Shown here piece after piece: positions 53,728 through 63,123 of a stretch of 64,000 nt of DNA. A program made the position numbers and the translations under genes. The DNA comes from Rhodoferax sp. (lineage in GTDB: Bacteria > Pseudomonadota > Gammaproteobacteria > Burkholderiales > Burkholderiaceae_C), in contig JACKLL010000014.1 of assembly GCA_024235935.1 (NCBI GenBank), forward strand, positions 15,528 to 79,527, given 5' to 3'. The notes under the pieces were generated by a model. The model worked only from the letters and a program-made list of their open reading frames with translations. It was not told the DNA's origin and made no database searches. Position 1 is the first letter of the stretch. Each line of letters starts with the position of its first letter.

Positions 53728-56018
53728 ATGAAATTTCGCTTCCCCATCGTCATCATCGACGAAGACTTCCGTTCGGAGAACACCTCCGGTCTGGGCATTC
53801 GTGCGCTGGCGCAGGCCATCGAGACCGAGGGCTTCGAGGTCCTGGGTGCCACCAGTTATGGCGATCTGTCGCAGTTTGCACAGCAGCAGTCCCGTGCCAG
53901 CGCCTTCATCCTGTCGATCGACGATGAGGAGTTCACCAACGATGCAGACCTGGGGCCGGCGGTGTTCAATCTGCGCCAGTTCATTGCCGAGGTGCGGCGC
54001 AAGAACCTGGACGTGCCGATCTACGTCTATGGCGAGACCAAGACCTCGCGCCATATTCCGAACGACATCCTGCGCGAACTGCATGGTTTCATCCACATGT
54101 TCGAAGACACGCCGGAGTTCGTGGCGCGCCACATCATCCGCGAGGCCAAGAGCTACCTCGAGGGGGTGCAGCCGCCGTTTTTCAAGGCCTTGCTCGACTA
54201 TGCAGAGGATGGCTCCTACTCCTGGCACTGCCCCGGCCATTCGGGCGGGGTGGCGTTCCTGAAGAGCCCGGTGGGGCAGATGTTCCACCAGTTCTTCGGC
54301 GAGAACATGCTGCGCGCGGACGTCTGCAACGCGGTTGAAGAACTCGGCCAGCTGCTGGACCACACCGGTCCGGTGGCGGATTCCGAACGCAATGCCGCGC
54401 GCATCTTCAATGCCGACCACTGCTTTTTCGTCACCAACGGCACCAGCACCTCGAACAAGATGGTGTGGCACCACTGCGTGGCGCCGGGCGATGTGGTGGT
54501 GGTGGACCGCAACTGCCACAAGTCCATCCTGCACGCGATCATCATGACGGGGTGCGATTCCGGTGTTCCTCAAGCCCACGCGCAACCACTTCGGCATCAT
54601 CGGCCCGATTCCCAGGCGAGGAGTTCGAGCCGGCCGCCATCCAGGCCAAGATCCGCAAGAAACCCGCTGCTCAAGGGCGTCGACGTCAAGAACATCGCCG
54701 CGCGTGCTGACGATCACGCAGTCGACCTACGACGGCGTGCTGTACAAACACCGAAACCATCAAGGGCATGCTCGACGGCTACGTCGAGAACCTGCATTTT
54801 CGACGAGGCCTGGCTGCCGCATGCGGCCTTCCACCCGTTCTACGGCGCCTACCACCGATGGGCAAGAAGCGCACCCGCCCCAAGAAGGCCGTTGTGTATG
54901 CGACCCAGTCGATCCACAAGCTGCTGGCCGGCATCAGCCAGGCCAGCCAGGTGCTGGTGCAGGACGCACAGGAGGTCAAGCTCGACCGCCACCTGTTCAA
55001 CGAGGCGTACCTGATGCACACCAGCACCAGCCCGCAGTACAGCATCATCGCCAGCTGCGACGTGGCCGCGGCCATGATGGAGCCGCCCGGCGGCACCGCG
55101 CTGGTCGAGGAGAGCATTGCCGAGGCGCTGGATTTCCGGCGCTCGATGCGCAAGATCGACGACGAATACGGAGACGACTGGTGGTTCAAGGTCTGGGGCC
55201 CGGACCACCTGGCCGACGAAGGCATCGGCCGGGCTGACGACTGGATCATCAAAGGCGAGTCGCGCAAGGGCAAATCGGGCGTCAACTGGCATGGCTTCGG
55301 CAAGCTGGCCGCCGGTTTCAACATGCTCGACCCGATCAAGTCGACCATCGTCACGCCGGGCATGGACCTGAACGGCAAGTTTGCCAAGACCGGCATCCCG
55401 GCCAGCATCGTGACCAAGTTCCTGGCCGAGCACGGCGTGGTGGTGGAGAAGACCGGCCTGTACAGCTTCTTCATCCTGTTCACGATCGGCATCACCAAGG
55501 GCCGCTGGAACACCTTGCTTACCGCCTTGCAGCAGTTCAAGGACGACTACGCCAAGAACCAGCCGATGTGGCGCATCCTGCCGGAGTTCTGCCGCGACAA
55601 CCCCAAGTACGAGAAGATGGGGCTGGCCGACCTGTGCCAGTTCGTGCACCAGCTCTATGCGCGCTACGACATCGCCCGCCTCACGACCGACATGTACCTG
55701 AGCGATCTGGCGCCGGCGATGACGCCCAGCGACGCCTATGCCCATATCGCGCGGCGCAAGACCGAGCGGGTCGAGATCGACTATCTGGAGGGCCGCATCA
55801 CCGTGGGCCTGGTCACGCCATACCCGCCAGGCATCCCGCTGCTGATCCCGGGCGAGGTGTTCAACCGCAAGATCGTCGACTACCTGAAGTTCTCGCGCGA
55901 GTTCAACCTGCAGTGCCCGGGCTTCGGCACCGACATTCACGGCCTCGTGACCGAACTGGACGACCAGGGTGTGCTGCGTTACTACGCCGACTGTGTGATC
56001 AAGGGCGACAAGGGCTGA
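53728..56018 (+). pseudogene. Orn/Lys/Arg decarboxylase, disrupted by clustered indels
   Basis: Class-I PLP amino-acid decarboxylase (about 750 residues if intact). It begins with a wing/receiver-like N-terminal domain (MKFRFPIVIIDEDFRSENTS), then the PLP-fold SWHCPGHSGGVAFLKSPVGQ and the PLP-lysine segment QSIHKLLAG, and ends GFGTDIHGLV. Frame 1 is intact from 53728 to about 54548. Then six apparent one-base insertions (near 54550, 54614, 54661, 54697, 54747 and 54798) and one deletion (near 54855) scramble about 310 bases. The net shift of +5 exactly explains why the remaining 54860-56018 reads in a different frame. Everything outside is intact and conserved, so this looks like a low-quality stretch of sequence rather than ancient decay. 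Confidence 0.88.
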
Positions 56019-56129
56019 CCGTCGACGGGTTGCGGACGCCGTAGGGGGCCGGAACCTGCTCGCGCCCTGCGCCAGTTCGCTGGCCTCCAGCCCCAGGAGA
56101 CCCGGCGACGGGTCGCCGATCGGTCGGGG

Positions 56130-56927
56130 TCAGCCGCCTGCGGCTTCGACCACGGTCGAGATGGCGACCTTGTTGAAACCGCCATCGACGTAGGTGACCT
56201 CGGCGGTGACGCCGCCAGCCAGGTCGCTGAGCAGGAAGGCGGCCACATTGCCGACATCCTCGATTGTCACGTTGCGCCGGATCGGCGATGCGGCGGCCAC
56301 CGTTCCGAGCAGCTTGCCGAAATCCTTGATGCCACTGGCCGCCAGCGTCTTGATCGGTCCGGCGCTGATGCCGTTGACGCGGGTGCCCCGCGGTCCCATG
56401 GCCTCGGCCAGGTAACGCACCGAGGCCTCGAGCGAGGCCTTGGCCAATCCCATGGTGTTGTAGTTGGGGACGATACGCTCGGCGCCCAGGTAGGTCAGTG
56501 TCAGCAGCGCCGACTTGTCGCTGAGGTAGGGCAGGGCGGCCTTGGCCATGCCGGGGAAACTGTAGGCGCTGATGTCGTGCGCGATGCGATAGTTTTCGCG
56601 GCTCATGCCATCCAGGAAATTGCCGGCAATCGCCTCGCGCGGCGCAAAGCCGATCGCGTGTACGAAACCGTCGAACTGCGGCCAGGTCTGGGCCAGGTCG
56701 GCAAACATTTTCTCGATCTGCGCGTCATCCCCGACATCGCAGTCGAACACCAGCTTGGAGTCCAGCCCGGTGGCAAATTCGGTGATGCGTTCCTTGAAAC
56801 GTTCGCCGACGTAGCTGAACGCCAGCTCGGCGCCCTGGGCGCGGCAGGCCTTGGCGATGCCGTAGGCAATGGAACGGTTGCTCAAGACCCCGGTGATCAG
56901 CAATTTCTTGCCAGCAAGAAAACCCAT
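56130..56927 (-). CDS. fabI: Enoyl-[acyl-carrier-protein] reductase FabI
   Basis: 265-residue short-chain-dehydrogenase-fold enzyme of fatty acid synthesis. The NADH-binding start MGFLAGKKLLITGVLSNRSI and the Tyr-x6-Lys pair YNTMGLAK (the FabI-type active site) are both present, as is SPIRR near the C-terminus. It reduces trans-2-enoyl-ACP. GGAG precedes ATG 56927 by 8 bases. The gene is divergent from yejA with only 38 bases between starts. Confidence 0.95.
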   Translation of the reverse strand: MGFLAGKKLLITGVLSNRSIAYGIAKACRAQGAELAFSYVGERFKERITEFATGLDSKLVFDCDVGDDAQIEKMFADLAQTWPQFDGFVHAIGFAPREAIAGNFLDGMSRENYRIAHDISAYSFPGMAKAALPYLSDKSALLTLTYLGAERIVPNYNTMGLAKASLEASVRYLAEAMGPRGTRVNGISAGPIKTLAASGIKDFGKLLGTVAAASPIRRNVTIEDVGNVAAFLLSDLAGGVTAEVTYVDGGFNKVAISTVVEAAGG

Positions 56928-56965
56928 GCGACTATCTCCACAGAAAAATCCTGCAGAATTGTCGC

Positions 56966-58786
56966 ATGCGCTTTTTGCTGTCCCTGTGTTTGTCCCTCCT
57001 GGCCCTCCCGGGCTGGGCTGCACATGGGTATGCCTTGTGGGGCGACCTCAAGTACCCGGCCGAGTTTGCGCATTTCGACTACGTGCGTGTCGATGCGCCC
57101 AAGGGCGGCGAATTGCGGCTGGTGAGCAATCAGCGGATATCGACCTTCGACAAATACAACCCGTTCACCATGCGCGGCAGTGCGCCGGCCTACCTGTCAG
57201 GCTTGATGTTCGATTCGCTGCTGGCCGGATCGATGGACGAGACCGGATCGGCCTATGGCCTGCTGGCACAGGATGTGGTGGTTCCCGATGACGGGCTGTC
57301 TGCCACCTTCCGCCTGCGCCCGCAGGCGCGCTTTCACAATGGCGACCCGGTGCTTGCGGCCGACGTCAAGCACAGCTACGACACCCTGGTCGGGCCCTAT
57401 GCCACGCCGGCCTACAAGACCATCCTGCATGACGTGGCCGGGGTCGATGTGCTGGACGAGCGTACCGTCCGATTTCGCTTTCGCCAGCCGAATCGGGAAC
57501 TTCCGCTGACGGTGGGTGGACTGCCGGTGTTCAGCCGCAAATGGGGTGTCGAGAACGGCGTGGCCAAGACCTTCGACAAGGTGGTGATGGATATTCCCAT
57601 CGGCAGCGGCCCCTACCGCATCGGTCCGGTGGTATTCGGGCGCGACATTACCTATGTGCGCGATCCCGGCTACTGGGCGCGGGACCTGAATGTGCGCCGC
57701 GGCGCCTACAACTTCGACCGCATCACGGTCAAGATCTACAAGGACAACACGGCGCAGCTGGAGGCCTTCAAGGCCGGCGAATTCGACCTGATGATGTTCT
57801 ACTCGGCCGGCGACTGGGCGCGCCGCGTGACCGGCAAGCGCTTCGACAGCGGCGAGCTGGTCAAGGTCGAGTTCAAGCACAGCTTGCCGTCCGGTTTCCA
57901 GAGCTATGTGCTCAATACGCGGCGCCCGCTGCTGCAGGATGTGCGCGTGCGCGAGGCACTGGGCCTGGCCATGGACTACGAATGGATGAACCGGCAGATG
58001 TTCTACAACTCGTACCAGCGGGTGACGGGGCTGTTCGGAAACACCGAGTGTGCGGCCTCGGGCATGCCGTCGCCGCAGGAGCTGGCCCTGCTGGAGCCCT
58101 GGCGCGGCAAGGTGCCCGACAGTGTGTTCGGCCCGATGGCGGTTCCGCCCCGCACCGATGGCGATGCTTCGCTGCGCGGAAATCTGCGCAAGGCCAAGGC
58201 CTTGCTCAACGCCGCGGGCTGGTCGGTGCGGGACGGCAAGCTGCGCAATGCCAAGGGCGAGGCCTTCGTCCTCGAATACCTGGACAGCCGGGAGACCGGC
58301 GCCCGTGTGGTGTCGCCGTGGATTCGCAACCTCGAGAAGATCGGCATCACGCTCAACTACCGTGCGGTCGATTTCGCGCTGTACCAGCAGCGCCTGCAGA
58401 AGTTCAATTTCGACATCACCTCGATCAACTATCCTGGCACCAATAATCCGGGCCAGGAATATGCCGATCTGTTCGGCAGCAAGGCCGCGGACATGGAAGA
58501 TTCCGGCAATCTGGCGGGCGTCAAGAGTCCTGCCATCGATGCGCTGGTGGCCGACATGGTGGGCGCCAAGAGCAAGGACCAGCTGCTGCCGGCCTGCCGT
58601 GCACTGGACCGGCTGGTCAGCCACGAGCATTTGCTGATTCCGCAGTGGACCGCGAGCACGCACCGCATGGCTTACAACGCCTGGCGCCTGGCCCGCCCGG
58701 CACCGAGCAAGCAGTATCCCCAAGGCATGCCCCCGTATGCCCAGGGCCTGGACTGGGCCATCGGGACCTGGTGGGCGAAACCCTGA
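56966..58786 (+). CDS. yejA: ABC transporter substrate-binding protein YejA (SBP family 5)
   Basis: 606-residue periplasmic receptor of the oligopeptide/microcin C family. A signal peptide (MRFLLSLCLSLLALPGWAAHG) is followed by LKYPAEFAHFDYVRVDAPKGGE and by the IYKDNTAQLEAFKAGEFDLMM segment of the peptide-binding lobe. The gene order yejA-yejB-yejE-yejF with this family of protein is that of the E. coli yej operon, which imports oligopeptides and microcin C. Note the absence of a clear Shine-Dalgarno. Confidence 0.92.
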   Translation: MRFLLSLCLSLLALPGWAAHGYALWGDLKYPAEFAHFDYVRVDAPKGGELRLVSNQRISTFDKYNPFTMRGSAPAYLSGLMFDSLLAGSMDETGSAYGLLAQDVVVPDDGLSATFRLRPQARFHNGDPVLAADVKHSYDTLVGPYATPAYKTILHDVAGVDVLDERTVRFRFRQPNRELPLTVGGLPVFSRKWGVENGVAKTFDKVVMDIPIGSGPYRIGPVVFGRDITYVRDPGYWARDLNVRRGAYNFDRITVKIYKDNTAQLEAFKAGEFDLMMFYSAGDWARRVTGKRFDSGELVKVEFKHSLPSGFQSYVLNTRRPLLQDVRVREALGLAMDYEWMNRQMFYNSYQRVTGLFGNTECAASGMPSPQELALLEPWRGKVPDSVFGPMAVPPRTDGDASLRGNLRKAKALLNAAGWSVRDGKLRNAKGEAFVLEYLDSRETGARVVSPWIRNLEKIGITLNYRAVDFALYQQRLQKFNFDITSINYPGTNNPGQEYADLFGSKAADMEDSGNLAGVKSPAIDALVADMVGAKSKDQLLPACRALDRLVSHEHLLIPQWTASTHRMAYNAWRLARPAPSKQYPQGMPPYAQGLDWAIGTWWAKP

Positions 58787-58789
58787 ACC

Positions 58790-59824
58790 ATGTTTGCCTA
58801 CATTCTCAAGCGCCTGCTGTTGATGATTCCGACCCTGTTCGGGGTGCTGGCGATCACCTTTCTGGTCATCCAGTTCGTGCCGGGAGGGCCGGTCGAGCAG
58901 TACATGGCCGAGGCCCGGGCCGGGCTGGCGGGCGGCGGCGGTGCCGAGTCGGGCGGGCTCAGCTACCGAGGCGCGCAGGGCGTGGACACCCAGCGGCTGG
59001 AGCAGATCAAGGCCTTGTACGGTTTCGACAAGCCGGCCCCGCAGCGTTTTGTCGACATGCTGGCGAGGTTTGCCCGTTTCGACCTGGGGCGCAGCTTCTT
59101 CCAGAACAAGGACGTCGGGCAACTGATCTTCGAGAAATTGCCGGTGTCGATCACGCTGGGCCTGTGGACCTTCTTCATCAGCTACGGCATTGCGGTTCCG
59201 CTGGGGGTGGCCAAGGCGGTGCGCGCCGGGACGCGCTTTGACTTTGTGACCACGCTCATCGTTCTGGTCGGCTACGCGATACCCGGCTTCGTGCTCGGCG
59301 TCGCCTTGCTGGTGGTATTCGGCGGGCAGTTGCAGTGGTTCCCGCTGCGGGGCCTCACCTCGAGCAACTGGGAGGAGCTGTCCTGGGGGGCGCGCATCGT
59401 CGACTACCTCTGGCATATCGCGATGCCGGTCACGGCCATGGTGCTGGGCAGCTTTGCGGTGACCGCCATGCTGACCAAGAACGCCTTCCTGGAAGAAATT
59501 CGCAAGCAGTACGTGGTCACGGCGCGTGCCAAGGGGCTGAACGAGAAACAGGTGCTGTGGAAACACGTTTTCCGCAACGCGCTGATTCCCATCATCACCG
59601 GTTTCCCGGCGGCCTTCATCGGCGCCTTCTTCACCGGCGCGCTGCTGATCGAGACGCTGTTCTCGCTCGACGGCCTGGGTCTTCTGAGCTACGAGAGCGT
59701 GATCCGGCGCGACTATCCGGTCGTGCTCGGCACCTTGTACCTGTTCACACTGATCGGATTGGTGACCAAGCTGATCTCCGACCTGTGCTACGTGTGGGTC
59801 GACCCGCGCGTGAAGTTCGACTAG
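58790..59824 (+). CDS. yejB: Peptide ABC transporter permease YejB
   Basis: 344-residue inner-membrane permease with an N-terminal helix (LLLMIPTLFGVLAITFLVIQFVPG), a periplasmic insert and five further helices. The coupling loop EEIRKQYVVTARAKGLNEKQVLWKHVFRNAL carries the permease EAA motif. It starts 3 bases after the yejA stop. The insert after the first helix is Gly-rich (AGLAGGGGAESGG). Confidence 0.92.
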   Translation: MFAYILKRLLLMIPTLFGVLAITFLVIQFVPGGPVEQYMAEARAGLAGGGGAESGGLSYRGAQGVDTQRLEQIKALYGFDKPAPQRFVDMLARFARFDLGRSFFQNKDVGQLIFEKLPVSITLGLWTFFISYGIAVPLGVAKAVRAGTRFDFVTTLIVLVGYAIPGFVLGVALLVVFGGQLQWFPLRGLTSSNWEELSWGARIVDYLWHIAMPVTAMVLGSFAVTAMLTKNAFLEEIRKQYVVTARAKGLNEKQVLWKHVFRNALIPIITGFPAAFIGAFFTGALLIETLFSLDGLGLLSYESVIRRDYPVVLGTLYLFTLIGLVTKLISDLCYVWVDPRVKFD

Positions 59825-60077
59825 ATGAAAAACGCCCCTTGTCTGTCCGGCTTCACTGCGTGTAAGGGAGCCGCGTCGTGTCGCTGCCACAGGCAGTCGC
59901 CTCTTCGGCCAGTCCATGCCCGCGCAGGCGGGCATGGGGCCGCTGGCCTCAGCCCCACTGGGGGGCGGGCCGGCCGCTTCGGAGTGGCCGTGCGCTGCGG
60001 CCCCTGGACGGGTCTGTTCCGCAGCCGATTGACCTTTCATGCTCCGCAGGTGGCGCACCGCGCGGTGGAATACTGAC
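59825..60077. other. Unusual spacer inside the yej operon
   Basis: 253 bases without a gene separate yejB from yejE, whereas the other junctions are 3 bases or overlapping. It contains a perfect 10-bp hairpin CCATGCCCGC (59914-59923) / GCGGGCATGG (59928-59937) with a 4-base loop, plus a second imperfect CGGCCGC...GCGGCC region. It resembles an interspersed palindromic element in Comamonadaceae genomes as I recall them. Confidence 0.6.
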
Positions 60078-61154
60078 ATGTCGGCCCGCACACCTGGCAA
60101 CTCCCCCTCGCGCCGTGCCTGGCTGCGGTTTCGCCGCAACCGGCTGGGTTACTGGAGCCTGCTCGCTTTCTGCACCATGGTCGTGCTCAGCCTGTTCGCG
60201 GAGCTGATCTCCAACGACCGACCGCTGATCGTGCATTACGAGGGGGCGAACTACTATCCCTTGTTCAAGGACTACCCCGAGACGACCTTCGGCGGCGACT
60301 TCGAGACCACGACGGATTTTCTGGACCCTTTCATCCGCGAGCGCCTGGCCGCAGACGGCAACTGGGCGGTGTTTCCGCTGAACCACTACGGTCCCAAGAC
60401 GCTCAATTATTTCGCCACCCAGCCCAATCCCGCGCCGCCGACGCGCGAGAACTGGCTGGGTACGGATGACCGGGGCCGGGACCTGCTGGCCCAGTTGATC
60501 TACGGTTTCCGGGTCAGCGTGCTGTTTGCGCTGGCATTGACGGTGACCGGCGTGGCCCTGGGCCTGCTCGCCGGCGCGCTGCAGGGCTTCTTCGGCGGCA
60601 AGACCGATCTGGCGTTTCAGCGCTTCATCGAAATCTGGGGGGCGATGCCTGAGCTGTACCTGCTGATCATCTTCAGTGCCATCTTTGCGCCGAGCGTGAG
60701 CCTGTTGCTCGTCCTGCTCAGCCTGTTCGGCTGGATGGGGTTGTCGGACTACGTACGCGCAGAGTTCTTGCGCAACCGCCAGCTCGACTATGTGCGGGCC
60801 GCCCGCGCCCTGGGTGTCGGCAACTGGCAGATCATCGTGCGCCACATCCTGCCCAACAGCCTGACACCGGTGGTCACCTTTCTGCCGTTTCGCATGAGCG
60901 GTGCCATTCTGGCACTGACCTCGCTGGATTTTCTCGGCCTGGGTGTACCGCCGGGAACGCCGTCGCTGGGCGAGTTGCTGTCCCAGGGGAAGAACAACAT
61001 CGACGCCTGGTGGATTTCGCTGTCGACCTTTGCCGTTCTGGTGCTCACACTGCTGTTGCTGACCTTCATGGGCGACGCGCTGCGTGACGCGCTCGACCCG
61101 CGCAAGGTCGACCGGGAGCCCGCGCCGGCCGATGCCGCCGGGGCAAACGCATGA
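60078..61154 (+). CDS. yejE: Peptide ABC transporter permease YejE
   Basis: 358-residue permease with an Arg-rich cytoplasmic start, first helix (SLLAFCTMVVLSLFAELIS), a periplasmic insert typical of YejE-type proteins, and five C-terminal helices. The GTDDRGRDLLAQLIYGFR motif and the EAA loop EFLRNRQLDYVRAARALGVGNW are clear. The ATG at 60078 is preceded by a GG-rich region without a strong ribosome-binding site. Overlaps yejF by ATGA. Confidence 0.92.
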   Translation: MSARTPGNSPSRRAWLRFRRNRLGYWSLLAFCTMVVLSLFAELISNDRPLIVHYEGANYYPLFKDYPETTFGGDFETTTDFLDPFIRERLAADGNWAVFPLNHYGPKTLNYFATQPNPAPPTRENWLGTDDRGRDLLAQLIYGFRVSVLFALALTVTGVALGLLAGALQGFFGGKTDLAFQRFIEIWGAMPELYLLIIFSAIFAPSVSLLLVLLSLFGWMGLSDYVRAEFLRNRQLDYVRAARALGVGNWQIIVRHILPNSLTPVVTFLPFRMSGAILALTSLDFLGLGVPPGTPSLGELLSQGKNNIDAWWISLSTFAVLVLTLLLLTFMGDALRDALDPRKVDREPAPADAAGANA

Positions 61155-62797
61155 CTGGGCCGGGCCGCACCGCCACCGGGTCGCAGGCCGGGCCGCTGCT
61201 CGATGTGCAGGGCTTGCGCGTGGCCTTTGGTGGCGTTGACGTGGTCAAGCAGGTCGACTTTTCCATCGCGCAGGGGGAGAAGCTGGCGCTGGTTGGTGAG
61301 TCGGGCTCCGGCAAGACCGTGACCGCGCTGAGCCTGCTGGGTCTGGCCGCCGATGCCCACTGCCGCGGTTCGGTGCGTTTTGCCGGTCCGCGCGGCGAGG
61401 TCGACCTGCTGCAACTGCCGGAGTCGGAGCTGCGGGAGATCCGCGGACGCGACATCGCGATGATCTTCCAGGAGCCGATGACGGCGCTCAATCCGCTGTT
61501 CCCGATCGGCAACCAGATCGCCGAAGTCTTGCAGCTCAAGCAGGGCCTGGACAAGGCGGCCTGTGCAAAAGCGGTGGTGGAATTGCTGGCAAGCACCGGC
61601 ATTCCCGAGCCTGAGCGACGGGCCCAGGCATTCCCGCACCAGCTGTCGGGCGGGCAGCGCCAGCGCGCCATGATTGCCATGGCGCTGGCCTGCAAACCCC
61701 GGCTGCTGCTGGCGGACGAGCCGACCACGGCGCTGGATGTGACGATCCGGGGCCAGATCCTGGACCTGCTGTCGGCGCTGCAGCGCGAATACGGCATGGC
61801 GATCCTGATGATCACGCATGACCTGAACCTGGTGCGCAAGTTTGCGGACCGGGTCGTCGTCATGGAAAAGGGCCACCTGGTGGAACAGGGCGCCGTTTCT
61901 GCGGTGTTCGCGCAACCGCGCCATGCCTACACCCGCAAGCTGCTCGAGAGCCGGCCGCGGCGCGATGTGGTAGAGGACGATGCCCGTGGCGCGGCCGCCG
62001 TGCAGACGCCGCTGCTTTGCGCAGAGCGTCTGCAGGTCAGCTATCCGGTTCCGATTCCAGGCATCCGGGGCTGGTTCCGCAAGGCGGCATTCGTGGCCGT
62101 CAAGGGCGCGACGTTTTCGCTGGCCCCCGGCCGCACGCTGGGCGTGATTGGCGAGTCGGGCTCCGGCAAGTCGACGCTGGCGCTGGCGGCGCTGGGCCTG
62201 CTGCCGTTTGGCGGGCGCCTGGTGGTCGACGGGAAGGCCTGGGGTGGCGGGGGATCGGCGGACAAGGCGCTGCGGCGCACGATCCAGGTGGTGTTCCAGG
62301 ACCCGTTTTCCTCGCTGTCACCGCGCATGACGGTGGAGGAGATCGTCGGCGAGGGGCTGCTGGTGCACCAGGCGGCACTCGACAAGACGGCGCGCCAGCA
62401 GCGGGTGCTGCAGGCTTTGGACGAGGTCGGACTGGACGAGCAGCAGTTCCCCAACCTGCTCGGGCGCTATCCCCATGAGTTTTCGGGCGGGCAGCGCCAG
62501 CGGCTGGCCATTGCACGCGCCCTGATCGTGGAACCCCGCTTGCTGGTGCTCGACGAGCCCACCAGCGCCCTCGATGTGACGATTCAGCAGCAGGTGCTGC
62601 AGCTGTTGCAGCGTCTGCAACGCGAGCGCGGCCTGAGCTATCTGCTGATCACCCATGACGTCGACGTGATCCGGGCCATGGCCCATGACGTGCTGGTGAT
62701 GAAGGAGGGGGAGATCGTCGAGTCCGGCCCGCTGGCGCAGGTGCTGGATGCACCGCGCCACCCCTACACCCGCAAGCTGGTCGAGGCGGCGCTTTGA
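61151..62797 (+). CDS. yejF: Peptide ABC transporter dual ATPase YejF
   Basis: 548-residue protein with two complete nucleotide-binding domains in one chain: the first with VGESGSGKTV, LSGGQRQRAMIAMAL and ADEPTTALD, the second with GESGSGKST, SGGQRQRLAIARAL and DEPTSALD. Dual ATPases of this layout serve YejBE-type permeases. It overlaps yejE by ATGA, completing a four-gene operon for peptide uptake. Confidence 0.94.
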   Translation: MTGPGRTATGSQAGPLLDVQGLRVAFGGVDVVKQVDFSIAQGEKLALVGESGSGKTVTALSLLGLAADAHCRGSVRFAGPRGEVDLLQLPESELREIRGRDIAMIFQEPMTALNPLFPIGNQIAEVLQLKQGLDKAACAKAVVELLASTGIPEPERRAQAFPHQLSGGQRQRAMIAMALACKPRLLLADEPTTALDVTIRGQILDLLSALQREYGMAILMITHDLNLVRKFADRVVVMEKGHLVEQGAVSAVFAQPRHAYTRKLLESRPRRDVVEDDARGAAAVQTPLLCAERLQVSYPVPIPGIRGWFRKAAFVAVKGATFSLAPGRTLGVIGESGSGKSTLALAALGLLPFGGRLVVDGKAWGGGGSADKALRRTIQVVFQDPFSSLSPRMTVEEIVGEGLLVHQAALDKTARQQRVLQALDEVGLDEQQFPNLLGRYPHEFSGGQRQRLAIARALIVEPRLLVLDEPTSALDVTIQQQVLQLLQRLQRERGLSYLLITHDVDVIRAMAHDVLVMKEGEIVESGPLAQVLDAPRHPYTRKLVEAAL

Positions 62798-62937
62798 GGG
62801 TGCAGCTCCGGCACGGGCGCCGTCTACCCGCGGCGTGACGGCGTGCGGTCGGTCCGCAAGCGCCGTGTTCTGACCGGTCAGCTGTGTCCATGGTGCGCCA
62901 CACATGGCCATTCCCCCCATTTTTGGGTGTCAAAGGG

Positions 62938-62967
62938 GTGGATTTAGGTCGCTTTATGCATTAGAAT
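62938..62967 (+). promoter_or_regulatory. Possible promoter of the rimP-nusA operon
   Basis: TAGAAT at 62962-62967 resembles a -10 box; the best -35 candidate is GTGGAT 18 bases before it, a weak match. A transcript from here would begin just before the attenuator-like hairpin. Confidence 0.35.
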
Positions 62968-63123
62968 GCCCTCTTCACGACCAAACGGGCGGGTTTTCAC
63001 CGCCCGTTTTTTTTGGTCGGGCAGTTTTGCTTTGCTTGCGGGAACGCAGTTCAGCATCGGCGAAACCAGGTGAACCGGTGGGCCAGGTGAGCCTGGTGAA
63101 CCCGGATAAAGGGATTGGATCGA
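62968..63123 (+). ncRNA. Candidate rimP-nusA leader RNA
   Basis: Untranslated leader containing the attenuator-like hairpin and, further on, three GGTGA(A/G)CC motifs (63069-63076, 63086-63093, 63095-63102), the second forming a CCAGG-TGAG-CCTGG hairpin (63083-63096). A rimP-leader RNA has been described for some proteobacteria, but I cannot say if this one is homologous. Bases 62798-62937, between yejF and this leader, hold nothing I recognize. Confidence 0.45.
62978..63019 (+). terminator. Attenuator-like hairpin in the rimP leader
   Basis: Inner stem ACGGGCGG (62985-62992) / CCGCCCGT (63000-63007) with eight Ts (63007-63014) and a possible outer pairing CGACCAA / TTGGTCG. It sits after the putative promoter and 105 bases before rimP, so a transcript reading into the operon must pass it. 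That placement suggests attenuation; it could equally just end upstream transcription. Confidence 0.7.

Noticed and set aside
54548..54860. Programmed frameshifting in the decarboxylase gene
   Set aside because: Seven shifts in one short tract cannot be a recoding site; error or decay is more likely.
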